Assembly: GCF_024207115.1 (NCBI RefSeq)
Contig: NZ_CP100128.1
Span: 1,116,001-1,180,000, forward strand
Length of the DNA stretch: 64,000 nt
Origin: Chromobacterium sp. IIBBL 290-4
GTDB lineage: Bacteria; Pseudomonadota; Gammaproteobacteria; Burkholderiales; Chromobacteriaceae
Reading direction: 5' to 3'
Position 1 is the first letter of the stretch. Every line of letters starts with the position of its first letter. The translations under genes and the position numbers were made by a program. Below the pieces are notes generated by a model. That model was not told the DNA's origin and did no database searches. It saw nothing but the letters and a program-made list of their open reading frames with translations. Positions 1 to 9,072 of this stretch are shown one piece after another.

Positions 1-436
1 CGGTGCGGCTTATCCAGCCGCCTTCCACCAGCTCGCGCCGGATCAACACATGATCGCCAAACGCTTCTTGCGCGCGGATGGCCAGGTTGACGGCGGGCTC
101 GTCCCACTCTTCGCCGCGCGGCAAACCGGACCATAAAGCCCATAAGCAGGCGCGCTGCTCGCTGAACTTCTTCGGCCAGCGCATCAGTCGGCCTGCGGCG
201 TCGAAATGGCGCAGCAAGCGCAAGGTCGCGGCGGAAACCGGCTGGGGCTCGGCAGGCGCAGGCCTGTTGTGCTCGGCGCGCAGATGCTGAAAATTCTGGA
301 AACCGGCGGAACGGGCCAGCATATTGAGGATTTGCAGATGGCCGGGGGCCTCGGTCTGCTCCGCCCATTGCTGTTTCAAGGAGCGGGCCAGCGCGGAGAT
401 GTCGCTGCTGTAAAAAGGATAAAGCGTGCGAGACAT
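1..436 (-). CDS. DUF2087-domain protein, 3' part cut off by window edge
   Basis: Partial gene: the minus strand reads open from an ATG at 436 to the window edge (145 codons), starting MSRTLYPFYSSDIS. The N-terminal ~65 residues look helical. From about residue 75 the text runs LLRHFDAAGRLMRWPKK and then VLIRRELVEGGWISR near the cut. A phenylalanine-rich GRL-x-x-WPxK box followed by an RREL-(V/I)-x-x-G block is the pattern of DUF2087 proteins, some of which carry transcription-factor-like N termini. The biochemical role is unknown. No signal peptide or membrane segment is seen. It points away from the IS element downstream of secA and is probably transcribed alone. The family call rests on the motif only. 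Confidence 0.65.
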   Translation of the reverse strand, partial: MSRTLYPFYSSDISALARSLKQQWAEQTEAPGHLQILNMLARSAGFQNFQHLRAEHNRPAPAEPQPVSAATLRLLRHFDAAGRLMRWPKKFSEQRACLWALWSGLPRGEEWDEPAVNLAIRAQEAFGDHVLIRRELVEGGWISRT

Positions 437-758
437 GGTTCGAATCCTGTCTGCGTGCCAAGGTCGGGGGAGACAGCCGCGGTCGCCGTTGCGGCCTGGC
501 ACGGAGTTCGAGCCAAGCTTAGAGAGGGTATTGCTGCCAAGACAGGTTTAGCGTGGCGAAATCGCCGGCGACGCCTGGGTGAACTGTTGACCCAAGGCCA
601 TGCTATCACCACGTCATGGCCTTGCCAAGCCCATCTCCCGGCATGCCTTCGCGGGCATGGCCAAAAGCCAAGCCGCGCCACGCTGCGGCGCCTTGCAGCT
701 CAACGCCGCGCGCAACGCCCGCGATTCATTCATCGCTCCCGCGCGGCGGCAAAAGAAA
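437..758. other. Non-coding stretch between DUF2087 gene and IS element
   Basis: About 320 bases with no supportable gene. It must hold the promoter of the leftward DUF2087 gene, but no convincing -35/-10 pair was found. A short imperfect hairpin (CATGCC, six-base loop, GGCATG) near 642-659 has no T-run. The right end (751-758) is the left copy of the IS target duplication, so this stretch was originally continuous with the secA terminator. Confidence 0.5.
751..758. repeat. IS target-site duplication, left copy (AAAAGAAA)
   Basis: AAAAGAAA directly abuts the left terminal repeat of the IS and is repeated exactly at 1790-1797. An 8-bp duplication is the usual footprint of IS1595-family transposition. 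Perfect identity suggests the insertion has not been rearranged since. Confidence 0.9.
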
Positions 759-1789
759 GGCTATGTCCCAATAATGTGTTGCAAGGGACGACCCACTGCC
801 TCCTGCAAGCAGTGGCAAGGCTGCATGGTTTGCTGATAGCGCTCCAGCATCCGTCGCCACCCCAGATAGTTTTCAAGGTATTTGGTGGCAACCCCGTGGA
901 ATCGAGCCATCCAAAGCTTCAAGCGGCTATGGTAGGCATTCACATGCTGGATATGGAACGCCCCCTCGCGTACCCGCTGTCCCGTCTTGGCATGCACGAC
1001 TCGATGGGTAATGCCATGCTGCCTGGCAAAGGTCGAGTACACCGCTGCGCCGTCCGAACACAGGATGGCGTCGCTATCCACCAACGGGGCTAAAGCCGCT
1101 TCCACATGAGCGCCATTGAGCTTCTTCAACTTGAAGTCCGCTATATGTCCCTCTCGGTCCTGCACCACCATGATGGGAATCTGATCCGGCCCGGTTCCCC
1201 GTGTTTGGCTGACGCCACCCCGCTGGCGCGGCGCGCGGGGGAGGCACCGCTGCCCTTTGAATGATTCCAGAATGAAGGTTTCATCTACTTCGACGATGCC
1301 TCGGGCTTGCGCCGCCAGATGGTCTGATGCGCGATGCAAGAAGCGATGCCGCCATAGGAAAGCCGTGTTCTTGCTGATGCCGCATGCACGAGCGGCTGCT
1401 CGCACGGTCAAGCCATCCTGCAGTGCTTGGGCGTAGCTCAGCCAGCGATCGGCCTTGCGCAATTTGGCTAATGGACTGCCCGACAAGGCATTGCAGGTCC
1501 GGTGGCACTGTTTGCAGCGATAACGCCGCAGGCCTCGGCTCCAGCCCCATAACGCCAACTGGTTGGCCTCGGCCTGGCAGTGTGGGCAAGCCGTCAGGTC
1601 AGGCAAGGCGTCCTGAATGGCGTCATGGTGAGTGGGATGTTTAAGCGCAGAAGACAGCAAGCTCCTCTGTTTGAGCGTGAGCTGATCCAGTTGGGCAAGA
1701 AAACGCTGAAAACTCTGGGCATCCATGGCGCGACTCCCGGTCTGCTACTGTATTCAGCATAGCTCCCAACACGGAATTGGGACATAGCC
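759..1789 (-). mobile_element. Complete IS1595-family insertion sequence (1031 bp)
   Basis: The element is bounded by 23-bp inverted repeats at 759-781 and 1767-1789. The outer 14 bases (GGCTATGTCCCAAT) are identical, three bases differ, then GTGTTG matches again, giving 20 of 23. It is flanked by the 8-bp direct repeat AAAAGAAA and carries a single intact transposase gene on the minus strand whose stop codon lies inside the 759-781 repeat. No passenger gene is present. The insertion point is the T-tract of the rho-independent terminator that follows secA on the minus strand, so both neighbouring coding sequences were spared. Confidence 0.93.
761..1726 (-). CDS. IS1595-family transposase
   Basis: A 321-residue transposase of the ISXO2-like/IS1595 group. 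An N-terminal zinc ribbon is visible as CPHC (47-50) and CKQC (71-74), followed by a helix-turn-helix-like stretch (about 105-130, ending [11 protein letters not shown]). The catalytic RNase H-fold region has VDET with D148, SDG with D225, and the family block [10 protein letters not shown] near 261-270 followed by [13 protein letters not shown]. The frame is full length and unbroken, so the protein is probably active. The TAG stop is formed by the terminal repeat itself, as is common in compact IS elements. It points the same way as secA, just downstream of it, and could receive read-through from secA if the terminator leaks. Confidence 0.93.
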   Translation of the reverse strand: MDAQSFQRFLAQLDQLTLKQRSLLSSALKHPTHHDAIQDALPDLTACPHCQAEANQLALWGWSRGLRRYRCKQCHRTCNALSGSPLAKLRKADRWLSYAQALQDGLTVRAAARACGISKNTAFLWRHRFLHRASDHLAAQARGIVEVDETFILESFKGQRCLPRAPRQRGGVSQTRGTGPDQIPIMVVQDREGHIADFKLKKLNGAHVEAALAPLVDSDAILCSDGAAVYSTFARQHGITHRVVHAKTGQRVREGAFHIQHVNAYHSRLKLWMARFHGVATKYLENYLGWRRMLERYQQTMQPCHCLQEAVGRPLQHIIGT

Positions 1790-1797
1790 AAAAGAAA
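1790..1797. repeat. IS target-site duplication, right copy (AAAAGAAA)
   Basis: Exact copy of 751-758 on the other side of the IS. On the minus strand it reads TTTCTTTT and is part of the U-tract of the secA terminator, so the duplication rebuilt the tract next to the stem. Confidence 0.9.
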
Positions 1798-1819
1798 AGC
1801 CGACGCAAGCGTCGGCTTT
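1790..1819 (-). terminator. Rho-independent terminator of secA
   Basis: A ten-base stem (AAAGCCGACG at 1796-1805, CGTCGGCTTT at 1810-1819) with a four-base loop. On the minus strand it is followed by TTTTCTTTT. It lies 26 bases past the secA stop. The plus strand also has a T-run after the stem (1817-1823), so the structure could work in both directions. Confidence 0.88.
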
Positions 1820-1844
1820 TTTTCGAACAAACTCAATCAGCGCA

Positions 1845-4556
1845 TCAAGCCAGACGGCCGTGGCACTGCTTGTACTTCATGCCGCTGCCGCAGGGGCAGG
1901 GATCGTTGCGGTTGACGCGCAGTCCTTGCGAGGCCAGCGCTTCCGGCGACAGCGGATTGTCGCTGTCGTCGCCCAGCGCGGAGCCCGGCTCGGCATGCTG
2001 CATTTCGAATTCCGGCAGTTCGTGCTGCTCCACCGCGTCGATATCCTCTTGGCCGCGGATCTGCACCGTCATCAGCACTTGCACCACGCTGCGCTTGATG
2101 CGCTCCAGCATGTCGGCGAACAGTTCGAAAGCCTCGCGTTTGTACTCCTGCTTCGGGTTCTTCTGCGCGTAGCCGCGCAGATGGATGCCCTGACGCAGGT
2201 GATCCATGGCGGCGAGGTGCTCGCGCCAGTGATTGTCCAGCATCTGCAGCACCAGGCTGCGCTCGAACTGGCGCATCACGCCGTCGCCGGCTTGCTCCAC
2301 CTTGGCTTGGTACGCCGCGGCGGCCAGTTCGACGATGCGGATGCGCACTTGTTCGATGTCGAGGTTGGGCTCGGCCTTGACCCACTCGGCCACCGGCGCC
2401 TCCAGCAGGAAGTCGGACGCCAGCGTCTTTTCCAGACCGGCCAGGTCCCACTGCTCTTCCATCGATTCCGGCGGCAGGTGCAGGTCGATCAGGTCGGAGA
2501 TCACGCCTTCGCGCATGTTCACCACCACGTCGGACACGTCCTCTTCCACCAGGATTTCATTGCGCTGCTGGTAGATCACCTTGCGCTGGTCGTTGGCGAC
2601 GTCGTCGTATTCCAGCAATTGCTTGCGGATGTCGAAGTTGCGGCCTTCCACCTTGCGCTGGGCGTTTTCGATGGAGCGGGTCACCCACGGATGCTCAATG
2701 GCCTCGCCTTCCGGCATCTTCAGGCGGTCCATGATGGCGGCGACGCGGTCGGAGGCGAAAATGCGCAGCAGCGGATCTTCCAGGCACAGGTAGAAGCGGG
2801 AGGAGCCCGGGTCGCCCTGGCGGCCGGAACGGCCGCGCAGCTGGTTGTCGATGCGGCGCGATTCATGGCGCTCGGTGCCGACGATGTGCAGGCCGCCGGC
2901 TTCCAGCACCGCGGCGTGCAGTTGTTTCCAATCGGCGCGGATCGCTTCGATCTTGGCCTGCTTGTCGGCGTCGGACAGGCTCTCATCCGTTTCCACCGCC
3001 TTGATTTCCGGCGCCGGGTTGCCGCCCAGCACGATGTCTGTGCCGCGGCCGGCCATATTGGTGGCCACGGTGATCATGCCCGGACGGCCGGCTTGCACCA
3101 CGATGTCCGCTTCGCGGGCATGTTCCTTGGCGTTCAGCACATTGTGCGGCAGCTTGGCTTCGGTCAACAGATGGGACACCAGCTCGGAGTTTTCGATGCT
3201 GGTGGTGCCCACCAGCACCGGCTGGCCGCGCTCCTGGCAATCCTGGATATCGGCCAGGATGGCGGCGTACTTTTCCTTGGCGGAGCGGTAGACCTTGTCC
3301 TGGGCGTCCCTGCGGATCATCGGCTTGTTGGTCGGGATCACCACGGTTTCCAGATTGTAGATGCTCTGGAATTCGTAGGCTTCGGTGTCGGCGGTGCCGG
3401 TCATGCCGGACAGCTTGCCGTACAGGCGGAAGTAATTCTGGAAGGTGATGGAGGCCAGCGTCTGGTTCTCGCGGTTGATCTCCACGCCTTCCTTGGCTTC
3501 CACAGCCTGGTGCAGGCCGTCGGACCAGCGGCGGCCGGACATCAAGCGGCCGGTGAATTCGTCGACGATAATCACCTCGCCGTCCTGCACCACGTAATGC
3601 TGGTCCTTGTGGAACAGCGCGTGGCCGCGCAGCGCGGCCATCAGGTGGTGCATCAGCGTGATGTTGGTGGCCGAGTACAGGCTGTCGCCGTCCTTCAGCA
3701 GGCCCAGCTGGGTGAGGATGTCCTCGCTGTGCTCGTGGCCGGCTTCGGACAACAGCACGGTGTGGGCCTTTTCGTCCACCCAGTAGTCGCCTTCGCCTTC
3801 TTCGGTTTCCTGGCGCTTCAGCAGCGGCGGCACCGCGTTCATGCGCTGGTACAGATCGATATTGTCTTCGGCCGGGCCGGAGATGATCAGCGGGGTGCGG
3901 GCCTCGTCGATCAGGATGGAGTCCACTTCGTCGACCACGGCGTAAGCGAGCTTGCGCTGCACCTTCTCGCCGACGCTGAACACCATATTGTCGCGCAGGT
4001 AGTCGAAGCCGAATTCGTTGTTGGTGCCGTAGGTGATGTCGCAGGCGTAAGCGGCTTGCTTCTCATCGTGCGGCATCTGGCTGAGGTTGGTGCCCACGCT
4101 CAGGCCGAGGAAGTTGTACAGCGGCGCCATGATGCTGGCGTCGCGGCTGACCAGGTAGTCGTTGACGGTCACCACATGCACGCCGTCGCCGGACAGCGCG
4201 TTCAGGTAAACGGCCAGCGTGGCGACCAGGGTCTTGCCCTCGCCCGTTTTCATTTCGGGAATCTTGCCCTGATGCAGCACCATGCCGCCGATCAGCTGCA
4301 CGTCGAAGTGGCGCATGCCCATCACGCGGCGCGAGGCCTCGCGGCAGACGGCGAACGCTTCCGGCAACAGGTCGTCCATCGATTCGCCCTTGCTGAGGCG
4401 ATCGCGGAATTCTTGGGTCTTGGCGGCCAGCGCCTCATCGGACAGAGCCTGCATCGCCGGCTCCAGCGCGTTGATGCTCAGCACCGTTTGGCGATATTGC
4501 TTCAGCAGACGGTCGTTGCGGCTGCCGAACACTTTCTTGAGTAGCGAAGAAATCAT
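1845..4556 (-). CDS. secA: SecA, preprotein translocase ATPase
   Basis: Motor ATPase that drives unfolded preproteins through SecYEG at the inner membrane. At 903 residues it is the usual length. Visible landmarks: Walker [10 protein letters not shown] (102-110), the DEAD-like [17 protein letters not shown] block near 210, [11 protein letters not shown] near 385, the NMAGRGTDI and [17 protein letters not shown] helicase motifs, and a C-terminal zinc-binding tail with C-P-C-x8-C-H spacing that binds SecB and phospholipid. The ATG at 4556 begins [12 protein letters not shown], the normal SecA N terminus; its Shine-Dalgarno is weak. Transcribed alone, with a strong terminator at 1790-1819 and a divergent phosphatase gene upstream. 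No secM-like upstream gene is present, so regulation differs from E. coli. Confidence 0.98.
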   Translation of the reverse strand: MISSLLKKVFGSRNDRLLKQYRQTVLSINALEPAMQALSDEALAAKTQEFRDRLSKGESMDDLLPEAFAVCREASRRVMGMRHFDVQLIGGMVLHQGKIPEMKTGEGKTLVATLAVYLNALSGDGVHVVTVNDYLVSRDASIMAPLYNFLGLSVGTNLSQMPHDEKQAAYACDITYGTNNEFGFDYLRDNMVFSVGEKVQRKLAYAVVDEVDSILIDEARTPLIISGPAEDNIDLYQRMNAVPPLLKRQETEEGEGDYWVDEKAHTVLLSEAGHEHSEDILTQLGLLKDGDSLYSATNITLMHHLMAALRGHALFHKDQHYVVQDGEVIIVDEFTGRLMSGRRWSDGLHQAVEAKEGVEINRENQTLASITFQNYFRLYGKLSGMTGTADTEAYEFQSIYNLETVVIPTNKPMIRRDAQDKVYRSAKEKYAAILADIQDCQERGQPVLVGTTSIENSELVSHLLTEAKLPHNVLNAKEHAREADIVVQAGRPGMITVATNMAGRGTDIVLGGNPAPEIKAVETDESLSDADKQAKIEAIRADWKQLHAAVLEAGGLHIVGTERHESRRIDNQLRGRSGRQGDPGSSRFYLCLEDPLLRIFASDRVAAIMDRLKMPEGEAIEHPWVTRSIENAQRKVEGRNFDIRKQLLEYDDVANDQRKVIYQQRNEILVEEDVSDVVVNMREGVISDLIDLHLPPESMEEQWDLAGLEKTLASDFLLEAPVAEWVKAEPNLDIEQVRIRIVELAAAAYQAKVEQAGDGVMRQFERSLVLQMLDNHWREHLAAMDHLRQGIHLRGYAQKNPKQEYKREAFELFADMLERIKRSVVQVLMTVQIRGQEDIDAVEQHELPEFEMQHAEPGSALGDDSDNPLSPEALASQGLRVNRNDPCPCGSGMKYKQCHGRLA

Positions 4557-4642
4557 GTAGTCGAATCCAGAAACCAGCGGGCAGGAACGGTGTCCGCAAA
4601 AAATGCTGAAAAGTGTAGCACATTCCCAGCAAAGGTTATGGG

Positions 4643-4686
4643 GGCATGCATGCCACAGATCAAGGGCAGGCTAACAAAGCTTTGTT
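4643..4686. promoter_or_regulatory. Two perfect palindromes upstream of secA
   Basis: GGCATGCATGCC (4643-4654) and AACAAAGCTTTGTT (4673-4686) are perfect palindromes 18 bases apart in the secA/phoD divergent gap, about 90-130 bases upstream of secA. A TGTGCTACACT extended -10-like element on the minus strand lies closer to secA. They could be protein-binding sites, but no known regulator consensus was recognised. Confidence 0.35.
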
Positions 4687-4737
4687 GGATTTTGACTACG
4701 CCGGCGGCGATAACCATAGAGTAAACGCTCGATTCAA

Positions 4738-4766
4738 TTGACCGACCCATTCATGTTAATTAAATA
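4738..4766 (+). promoter_or_regulatory. Candidate sigma-70 promoter of the PhoD gene
   Basis: TTGACC (4738-4743), a 17-base spacer, then TAAATA (4761-4766). This places the start of transcription near 4773, about 50 bases before the ATG. A direct repeat of TCATTGGT (4768-4775 and 4781-4788, 13-base period) overlaps the predicted start and could be an operator. It does not match the Pho box consensus. Confidence 0.5.
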
Positions 4767-4824
4767 TTCATTGGTAATAATCATTGGTTTTATCACGCAA
4801 TAGTCAAAAAATCCTGGAGAAACG

Positions 4825-6876
4825 ATGGATAGGCGGCATTTTCTGAAGTGGGGCAGTTTCCTGACGGTTTCTGTCGCGACCGGCGGTTTGAGCGCCTGCG
4901 GGGGCGGCGGCGCGGGCGGCATCGCCTCGACCAGCACTGCGGGGCAGTCGCAACTGGAGGCCGGCAAAGTCTTCAATCTGGGCGTGGCGTCGGGCGACCC
5001 GCGTCCGGACAGCATCGTCCTGTGGACCCGCGTCGCCGGCGGCGACGGCGCCAATCCGCTGTCGGTCACCGTGCAGCTATCCGACAAGCCGGACTTCTCC
5101 AACCTGCTGGTCAACCAGACGCTCAGCGCCGATCCTAGCTGGGACTACACCGTGCGCCACAAGGTCACCGGCCTGAACAGCGCCAGCACTTACTACTATC
5201 GCTTCCTCAGCGGCGCAGGCAGCGCCAGCGGCCGCACCAAGACCGCGCCGGCCGCCGGCGCCCCGCTGTCGCAGCTGAAATTCGCCTACATCACCTGCCA
5301 GGACTGGAGCGTCAACCACTGGGGCGCTTTCGACGAAATCGCCCAGCTGGATCTGGACTTCGTGATGCATGTCGGCGATTACATCTATGAAACCGTCGGC
5401 GCCGGCTTCCAGACCGGCGGCAATGAAACCCGCCATCCGCCGCTGACCTTGCCCAACGGCACCAAGCGCGCCGACGGCGCCATCTACGCCACCACGCTGG
5501 CCGACTACCGCTACCTGTACAAGAGCTATCGCGCCGATCCGCGCATCCAGGCGGTGCACGCCAACTTCCCGGTCATTTCGATCTGGGACGACCACGAATT
5601 CTCCGACGACTGCTGGCAGGACCGCCAGGTGTACTACCCCGGCGAGGACGACACCCCCAATACGCCGCGCCGCCGCAGCGCCAGCCAGGCCTGGTTCGAA
5701 TACACGCCGGCCGATGTCCAGCTAGACCTGTCCAACCCCTCATTCCAGAACATCCAGATCTACCGCAGCTTCAGCTTCGGCAATCTGGCCACGCTGGTGA
5801 TGACCGACCAACGGCTGTACCGCGCCGACCACATCATCTCCGAAGACTCCGTGCCCAATACCGGCCTGGCCAATCTGGGCAGCCGCTATTTCGTGCCCAA
5901 GAACGCCCTGGCCACGGTGGAAGCCGCCAAGATCGCGGCCATGAGCGGCGATCTGCAAAATGTTTCCATTCTGGGCGACACCCAGCGCAACTGGTGGCAA
6001 CAGCAGATGCAAAGCGCCAACACTACCTGGAAGCTGTGGGGCAATGAGGTGTCGCTGCTGCGCATGGGCGTGGACGGCACCATGGCGGTGGCCAGCCTGT
6101 TGGCGCAAGGTTTGATCGCCGCCCTGGCGCAACAAGGCAGCAATCTGAGCGCCGCCCAGCAGCAACTGACCGGCACTTTCTACCAGGATCTGAAAGCGGC
6201 CGATGTCAGCGGCGCGACGCCGGTGCTGACTTACGCCAATACCCAAGGCCTGTTGTCCGTTCTGACCGGCGGAGCCATCAGCGCGCCGGTATTCAACGCC
6301 GCCCTGAAACCGACGCTGGACGCCAGCCTGCCGCCGTCCATGCTGCTGAACCAGTACATACTCAACGCCGACCAGTGGGATGGCTACAACGCCGAGCGCA
6401 AGGCGCTGATGGGCTTCCTGAAGAGCAAGCAGATCGGCAATGTGGTGGGCATCACCGGCGACATTCACGCCTTCTTCGCCGGCCCGGTCATGGACGACTT
6501 CGACGCCGCCAGCCCGACGCCGGTGATGGTGGATCTGGTGACCGCCGGCATCTCCAGCAATTCCTTCTTCAGCTACTTCAAGAACGTGGTGGACACCGTG
6601 CCGGCCTTCGCCAAGGCCGCGCCCTTGATCTACCAGACGGTGAATGGCCAGACGGTCAACACCTTCACCTCCACGCTGCAAACCTTCAACCCCTGGCTGC
6701 AATACGCCGATACCGACGCGCAAGGCTATGCGGTGGTGACGCTGACGCCGGGCAAACTCAGCTGCGTCTTCCACAAGGTCGGCAAGCTGGTGAACGGGGT
6801 GGCGCCGTCGCCGGCCACCGCCAGCACGCAGACGGTGGAAGTCGTCTCCGGCGCGCCGGCGGTCAACGTGCTGTAA
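4825..6876 (+). CDS. PhoD-family alkaline phosphatase/phosphodiesterase, Tat-exported
   Basis: A 683-residue metallophosphatase of the PhoD/PhoA-D group that releases phosphate from phosphomono- or diesters outside the cytoplasm. The N terminus has a twin-arginine signal (R3-R4-H-F-L-K) and a lipobox-like LSAC with Cys25 followed by glycines, so it may be a Tat-exported lipoprotein. The PhoD N-terminal beta domain begins NLGVASGDPRPDSIVLWTRV. The metal-site motifs HVGDYIYE (about 180), DDHEFSDD (about 254) and GDIHAF (about 545) follow. Start chosen at 4825 because TGGAGA (4815-4820) sits at good spacing. A GC-rich hairpin follows the stop. Single gene, divergent from secA. The exact substrate is not evident. 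Confidence 0.9.
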   Translation: MDRRHFLKWGSFLTVSVATGGLSACGGGGAGGIASTSTAGQSQLEAGKVFNLGVASGDPRPDSIVLWTRVAGGDGANPLSVTVQLSDKPDFSNLLVNQTLSADPSWDYTVRHKVTGLNSASTYYYRFLSGAGSASGRTKTAPAAGAPLSQLKFAYITCQDWSVNHWGAFDEIAQLDLDFVMHVGDYIYETVGAGFQTGGNETRHPPLTLPNGTKRADGAIYATTLADYRYLYKSYRADPRIQAVHANFPVISIWDDHEFSDDCWQDRQVYYPGEDDTPNTPRRRSASQAWFEYTPADVQLDLSNPSFQNIQIYRSFSFGNLATLVMTDQRLYRADHIISEDSVPNTGLANLGSRYFVPKNALATVEAAKIAAMSGDLQNVSILGDTQRNWWQQQMQSANTTWKLWGNEVSLLRMGVDGTMAVASLLAQGLIAALAQQGSNLSAAQQQLTGTFYQDLKAADVSGATPVLTYANTQGLLSVLTGGAISAPVFNAALKPTLDASLPPSMLLNQYILNADQWDGYNAERKALMGFLKSKQIGNVVGITGDIHAFFAGPVMDDFDAASPTPVMVDLVTAGISSNSFFSYFKNVVDTVPAFAKAAPLIYQTVNGQTVNTFTSTLQTFNPWLQYADTDAQGYAVVTLTPGKLSCVFHKVGKLVNGVAPSPATASTQTVEVVSGAPAVNVL

Positions 6877-6882
6877 GCCAAA

Positions 6883-6920
6883 CGCCCGCGCGCATTCATC
6901 GGGATGGGCGCGGGCGGTTT
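6883..6920 (+). terminator. Probable terminator after the PhoD gene
   Basis: CGCCCGCGC (6883-6891) can pair with GCGCGGGCG (6908-6916) across a 16-base loop, followed by a short GTTT. Stem is strong but the T-run is poor, so efficiency is uncertain. Confidence 0.55.
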
Positions 6921-7316
6921 CCCCGAAAACGGGATTGCGCGCAACGTCCATTGCGGGCCAAGACTCAACCAGTCTCGTTGCGACATTTAATTCCAAGAAT
7001 AAACCGATATTCCGCAGCAAACGCCAATGGTTCCGATTTCATTCCCAATAGTACATTTCGTCACAAAATACCCTTGTTTCCACTGCGTTTTTAATAATCG
7101 TTTTATGCCTTCTCTGGTAGCATCCATCCCCTAAATCGGGGCTCTGCGCCTATGCGCCGGCCTCCAGTTTTAAGCCGCTCGACGCCTCGCGCAGATAGCC
7201 TTTATCGTCTACGCGTCGACCCCGCTGCGGCAGCCTCGGCCTTCCGCGCCATTGTTGTCATAATACAAGCGGGCCCACCCCAGCCCGCATAATCGAATAG
7301 AACACGGAGAGGCCCG
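6921..7316. other. Long leader/intergenic region before the ABC transporter
   Basis: Nearly 400 bases without a supportable gene. The first part (about 6985-7110) is AT-richer than its surroundings. The region just before the permease holds a hairpin of GCGGGC with an eight-base spacer and GCCCGC near 7269-7288, and a clear Shine-Dalgarno (ACGGAGAGG) ahead of the ATG at 7317. It was compared by eye with yybP-ykoY and ykkC riboswitch patterns and no match was found. Confidence 0.4.
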
Positions 7317-9059
7317 ATGAACACCGCCGTCCGCCACTTCATGCCCGCCACCGCCCGGCGGCTGATACCCAACCGCTGGGACATGATCGCGTTTCCGCTG
7401 ATACTCGGCTTTTTGCTGATGGCCACCACCGGCATCCGCGACACCTGGGCGCCCATCACCGCGCTGCAAACCGCGCCGATCACGCTGGACCCCGGCAATC
7501 TGCCCGAATACGCCTTGCGCACCACGCTGCGCATGCTGGCCGCCATGATTGCCGCGCTGGTTTTCACGCTGATTTACGGCACGCTGGCGGCCAAGAGCCG
7601 CCGCGCCGGCCTGCTGCTGGTGCCGATACTGGACATCCTGCAATCGGTGCCGGTGCTGGGCTACATCTCCTTCACCGTCACCTTCTTCCTGGCGCTGTTT
7701 CCCGGCCGGGTGCTGGGCGCGGAATGCGCGGCCATCTTCGCCATCTTCACCAGCCAGGCCTGGAACATGACCTTCAGCTTCTACCAAAGCCTGCGCACCG
7801 TGCCGCGCGACTTGCAGGAAGTGTCGGTCAACCTCAGGCTCAGCGGCTGGCAAAAGTTCTGGAAGCTGGAAGTGCCCTACGCCATGCCCGGCATGATCTG
7901 GAACATGATGATGAGCATGTCCGGCGGCTGGTTCTTCGTGGTGGCGTCGGAAGCCATCACCGTCGGCGACAAGACCGTCACCCTGCCCGGCGTGGGCTCC
8001 TATCTGGCGCTGGCGATCCAGGACAAGAATCTGGCCGCGGTCGGCTGGGTGATCCTGACCATGTCCATCGTCATCCTGATCTACGATCAATTCCTGTTCC
8101 GCCCGCTGGTGGCCTGGGCCGACAAGTTCCGCCTGGAAGACACCATGAGCCAGGCCGCGCCGGAATCGTGGGTGCTGAATTTGATCCAGCGCACCCGCTT
8201 CATCCAGCAGCTGCTCAAGCCTTTCGGCAAGCTGCTGAAAAAAACCGCCCGCCTGAAACTCAATTATTTCAGCCTGCCCAAGGGCATACACTCCGAAGAG
8301 CACACGCCGATGTCGCGCGGCATCGACGTGCTGTGGTGGGCGCTGGTGACGCTGATCGCCATCGCCGCCGCCAGCAAGCTGGTGCACTTCATCGCCACCG
8401 AGGTCGGCGTGTGGGAAGTATTGCGCGTGTTAGGCCTGGGCCTGATCACGCTGGTGCGCGTCAGCCTGTTGATCGCCGTCGCCTCGGTGATCTGGGTGCC
8501 GCTGGGCGTGCTGATCGGCCTGCGCCCGGCGCTGGCTGAAAAAGTGCAGCCGCTGGCGCAGTTCCTGGCCGCCTTTCCGGCCAATCTGCTGTTTCCGGTA
8601 TTCGTGATCTTCATCGTCCACTACAAATTGAACCCGGACATCTGGCTGTCGCCGCTGATCGTCTTGGGCACGCAGTGGTACATCCTGTTCAACGTCATCG
8701 CCGGCGCCACCGCCTTCCCCAACGACTTCAAGGAAGCCGCCGCCAACTTCCGCATCCGCGGCTGGCAATGGTGGCGCAAGGTGATGCTGCCGGGCATCTT
8801 CCCCTACTACGTCACCGGCGCCATCACGGCATCGGGCGGCGCCTGGAACGCCAGCATCGTCTCCGAGTTCGTCTCCTGGGGCAATGACAAGCTGGCCGCC
8901 CACGGCCTGGGCGCCTACATCGCCCAAACCACCGCCGCCGGCGACTATCCCAAGATCCTGCTCGGCATCGCCGTGATGTCGCTGTTCGTCGTCCTGTTCA
9001 ACCGCTTGCTGTGGCGCCCGATGTACGCCATCGCCGAAAACAAACTCCGTCTCAACTAA
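7317..9059 (+). CDS. ABC transporter permease with two fused BPD domains (NitT/TauT-like)
   Basis: A 580-residue inner-membrane permease made of two tandem binding-protein-dependent transport domains (about 1-275 and 300-580), each with several membrane helices. Each half carries the EAA-type loop: LQEVSVNLRLSGWQKFWKLEVPYAMPG in the first (split here as the LRLSGWQKFWKLEVP core) and FKEAAANFRIRGWQWWRKVMLPG in the second. The order resembles nitrate, sulfonate and taurine permeases, but fusing both subunits in one chain is less usual. It is followed 13 bases later by its ATPase. No periplasmic binding protein lies nearby, so the substrate is unknown. Start from the ATG with ACGGAGAGG upstream. 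Confidence 0.88.
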   Translation: MNTAVRHFMPATARRLIPNRWDMIAFPLILGFLLMATTGIRDTWAPITALQTAPITLDPGNLPEYALRTTLRMLAAMIAALVFTLIYGTLAAKSRRAGLLLVPILDILQSVPVLGYISFTVTFFLALFPGRVLGAECAAIFAIFTSQAWNMTFSFYQSLRTVPRDLQEVSVNLRLSGWQKFWKLEVPYAMPGMIWNMMMSMSGGWFFVVASEAITVGDKTVTLPGVGSYLALAIQDKNLAAVGWVILTMSIVILIYDQFLFRPLVAWADKFRLEDTMSQAAPESWVLNLIQRTRFIQQLLKPFGKLLKKTARLKLNYFSLPKGIHSEEHTPMSRGIDVLWWALVTLIAIAAASKLVHFIATEVGVWEVLRVLGLGLITLVRVSLLIAVASVIWVPLGVLIGLRPALAEKVQPLAQFLAAFPANLLFPVFVIFIVHYKLNPDIWLSPLIVLGTQWYILFNVIAGATAFPNDFKEAAANFRIRGWQWWRKVMLPGIFPYYVTGAITASGGAWNASIVSEFVSWGNDKLAAHGLGAYIAQTTAAGDYPKILLGIAVMSLFVVLFNRLLWRPMYAIAENKLRLN

Positions 9060-9072
9060 GGGGGCACCAAGC

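Noticed and set aside
1860..4544. 894-codon open frame opposite secA
   Set aside because: Antisense shadow of secA in high-GC DNA; composition is low-complexity His/Val/Ala-rich with no domain, while the minus strand encodes a perfect SecA.
6921..7316. Riboswitch in the ABC transporter leader
   Set aside because: Compared by eye with yybP-ykoY and ykkC classes; conserved cores are missing. A covariance-model search would be needed to reopen this.
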